A DNA stretch of 64,000 bases from Lineus longissimus (taxonomy: Eukaryota; Nemertea; Pilidiophora; Heteronemertea; Lineidae). The stretch's first letter is position 1, and every line of letters starts with the position of its first letter. Both the position numbers and the translations under genes were made by a program. The stretch covers positions 3,350,001-3,414,000 of the forward strand of contig NC_088320.1 in NCBI RefSeq assembly GCF_910592395.1. The letters run 5' to 3'. A model generated the notes under the pieces. The model was not told where the DNA came from, did not search any database, and worked only from the letters and a program-made list of their open reading frames with translations. Positions 62,801-64,000 of this stretch are shown here, in pieces.

Positions 62801-64000
62801 GCTATAATCTCTTAACCACGAGATGGCCATCCGGATCTTGACATTACGTGGTAAATAATATCCTGTCCGCTTCCGGCGTGTGTGCGATCTACCGGATGTT
62901 GTCCATCATGGCGCGGTAACGTTTCAACCACTCCGCACCTTTGGCGGATCGACAATAAAACACGTTTAATGCATCAGCAAGGTTTTTACTTAAAAGTCGT
63001 CCGTCTGTTCATTGGATTTTCTTATGGCGCAGGTAAACAGAAATAAACAGTGTCGCGGTTATTACGGACGCGAATTCGCTGAAATAAAAGTTTGCTGATA
63101 TTCAGGTACAAATTTCAGATACTTGAAAGAACATAATAGGCTCTACACAGTTACATGTAGTCCAGGAAAGATTGTAAAAACGTATTTCTCGTCCCTGACC
63201 CGGCGTTACGTGATGTTTCCTCTAGTTCGTGTTGTAGGATATACCGGAAGCGTTCGGCTTACACTAACGTTGACAAGATAAACAACTTCATATTCCGTGA
63301 CGAGTATTTAAAAGTTGTACACGTTTCCAAAATATTCCGGGCACCGACCTCAACTAATGCTGAAACAACGTTATAGAGGAACCCGGCGCTGGTGGTAATA
63401 GTCGGGGTTGAATTTACCGCAAGCATCAGGCTTATATCAATATCGGCATGATAAACAACTATGATGTTGGCGCAAAAAATGTCAAACGTAAGTCTGATTT
63501 ATAATGGAACATTTTTGGCGATAATTAAAAGACGGTGACAGGTAGCGAAACGGACAAAGTTGTGTCCTTCATGTAGTTAACCACATGAACACTTCTAAAC
63601 TATTGGATGTCCTATAGTTCGGGGTAGCTGACAAGAATTTGTGATTTTGTCGAGGGTTAAGTCCTGGCCCGATTCTGGCCGTTATCCAAAAGCAGAGACA
63701 CGTAGCTAATTTGACAAGGTTATGCTTTTGTAATCCACACGGACACTTATCTAAACAAATGGATGTTCCAGCACCAATTGCTTTGCCCCCAACCGCAGTA
63801 AACATCCCTCTCGAAAACAGACCCTCATGACCTTGGTCAGGATATGCAGCTTAATGAAATCCAGCTCAGCTTCAAGGTCAATCAGTTCTTATCCAATTCA
63901 GTTTGTCCAATTACACCCCGGCGAATCAATGTCGCGGTACTCACTGACAAGCCGTCTCTCTGCTGAGATTGTTTTGCGGATCAACCAACAAGGCACAAGA
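53845..64000. other. gene-poor right flank, 10 kb
   Basis: No protein or RNA gene recognised. Open frames at 54834-55148 (+, 104 codons), 57460-57867 (+, no ATG start) and 59705-59971 (-) have no family signatures. It holds a 12-bp hairpin at 57792-57828 and a 17-base G run at 61993-62009. It may include introns, UTR exons or distal regulatory DNA that cannot be seen without transcripts or comparison. Confidence 0.45.
57792..57828. repeat. 12-bp perfect stem-loop
   Basis: CGGATGTAGAGC (57792-57803) and its exact complement GCTCTACATCCG (57817-57828) flank a 13-base loop. The stem is too short for a typical microRNA precursor. Confidence 0.65.

Overview
This is metazoan genomic DNA, AT-rich, with large introns, GT-AG splicing, class-1 exon shuffling, animal-type nuclear tRNA genes and many small non-autonomous repeats. 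The palindrome TACATGTA is strikingly frequent (at least 20 exact copies by eye). I cannot name the species. A marine invertebrate (lophotrochozoan or non-vertebrate deuterostome) fits best, but that is inference.

Layout: (1) 1-346 is the 3'-terminal coding exon of a GT31 beta-1,3-galactosyltransferase-like enzyme, + strand, cut by the window edge. (2) 1980-7244 is a complete-looking 12-exon + strand gene for a 12-TM major facilitator of the SLC49 family, closest in my reading to SLC49A4/DIRC2 (567 aa). Its introns hold a tRNA-Trp(CCA) gene on the minus strand, a tRNA-like SINE head or tRNA pseudogene, a 21-bp minisatellite and a perfect hairpin. (3) 9886-31624 is a 13-exon + strand gene for a secreted modular protein (746 aa): signal peptide, agrin-NtA/NTR-like domain, TSP1, laminin-G/TSPN-like domain, acidic Ser-Gly linker, TSP1, then eight EGF repeats, each on its own exon of 93-101 nt. 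Its large introns carry a 48-50-bp satellite, a 143-bp direct duplication with CRE and E-box cores, and a small CAGTRGCGGA-TIR element. (4) 31625-37086 has no recognised gene but holds a 30-bp minisatellite, a fold-back element, a 25-bp minisatellite and an imperfect inverted repeat beside the next gene's 3' end. (5) 37087-38845 on the minus strand is a two-exon rhodopsin-class neuropeptide receptor (494 aa; vasopressin/CCAP/NPS-receptor-like). (6) 38846-64000 is gene-poor: a tRNA-Phe(GAA) gene at 46578-46650, a 760-bp non-autonomous DNA transposon with 24-bp perfect terminal inverted repeats at 53085-53844, and several small duplications and hairpins.

The four protein genes show no sign of working together. 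This looks like ordinary eukaryotic synteny, not an operon or defence island. The most notable items are the domain order of the modular matrix protein and the small inverted-repeat elements. All exon models are spliced by eye, using phase and family similarity recalled from memory; no alignment or transcript was available.
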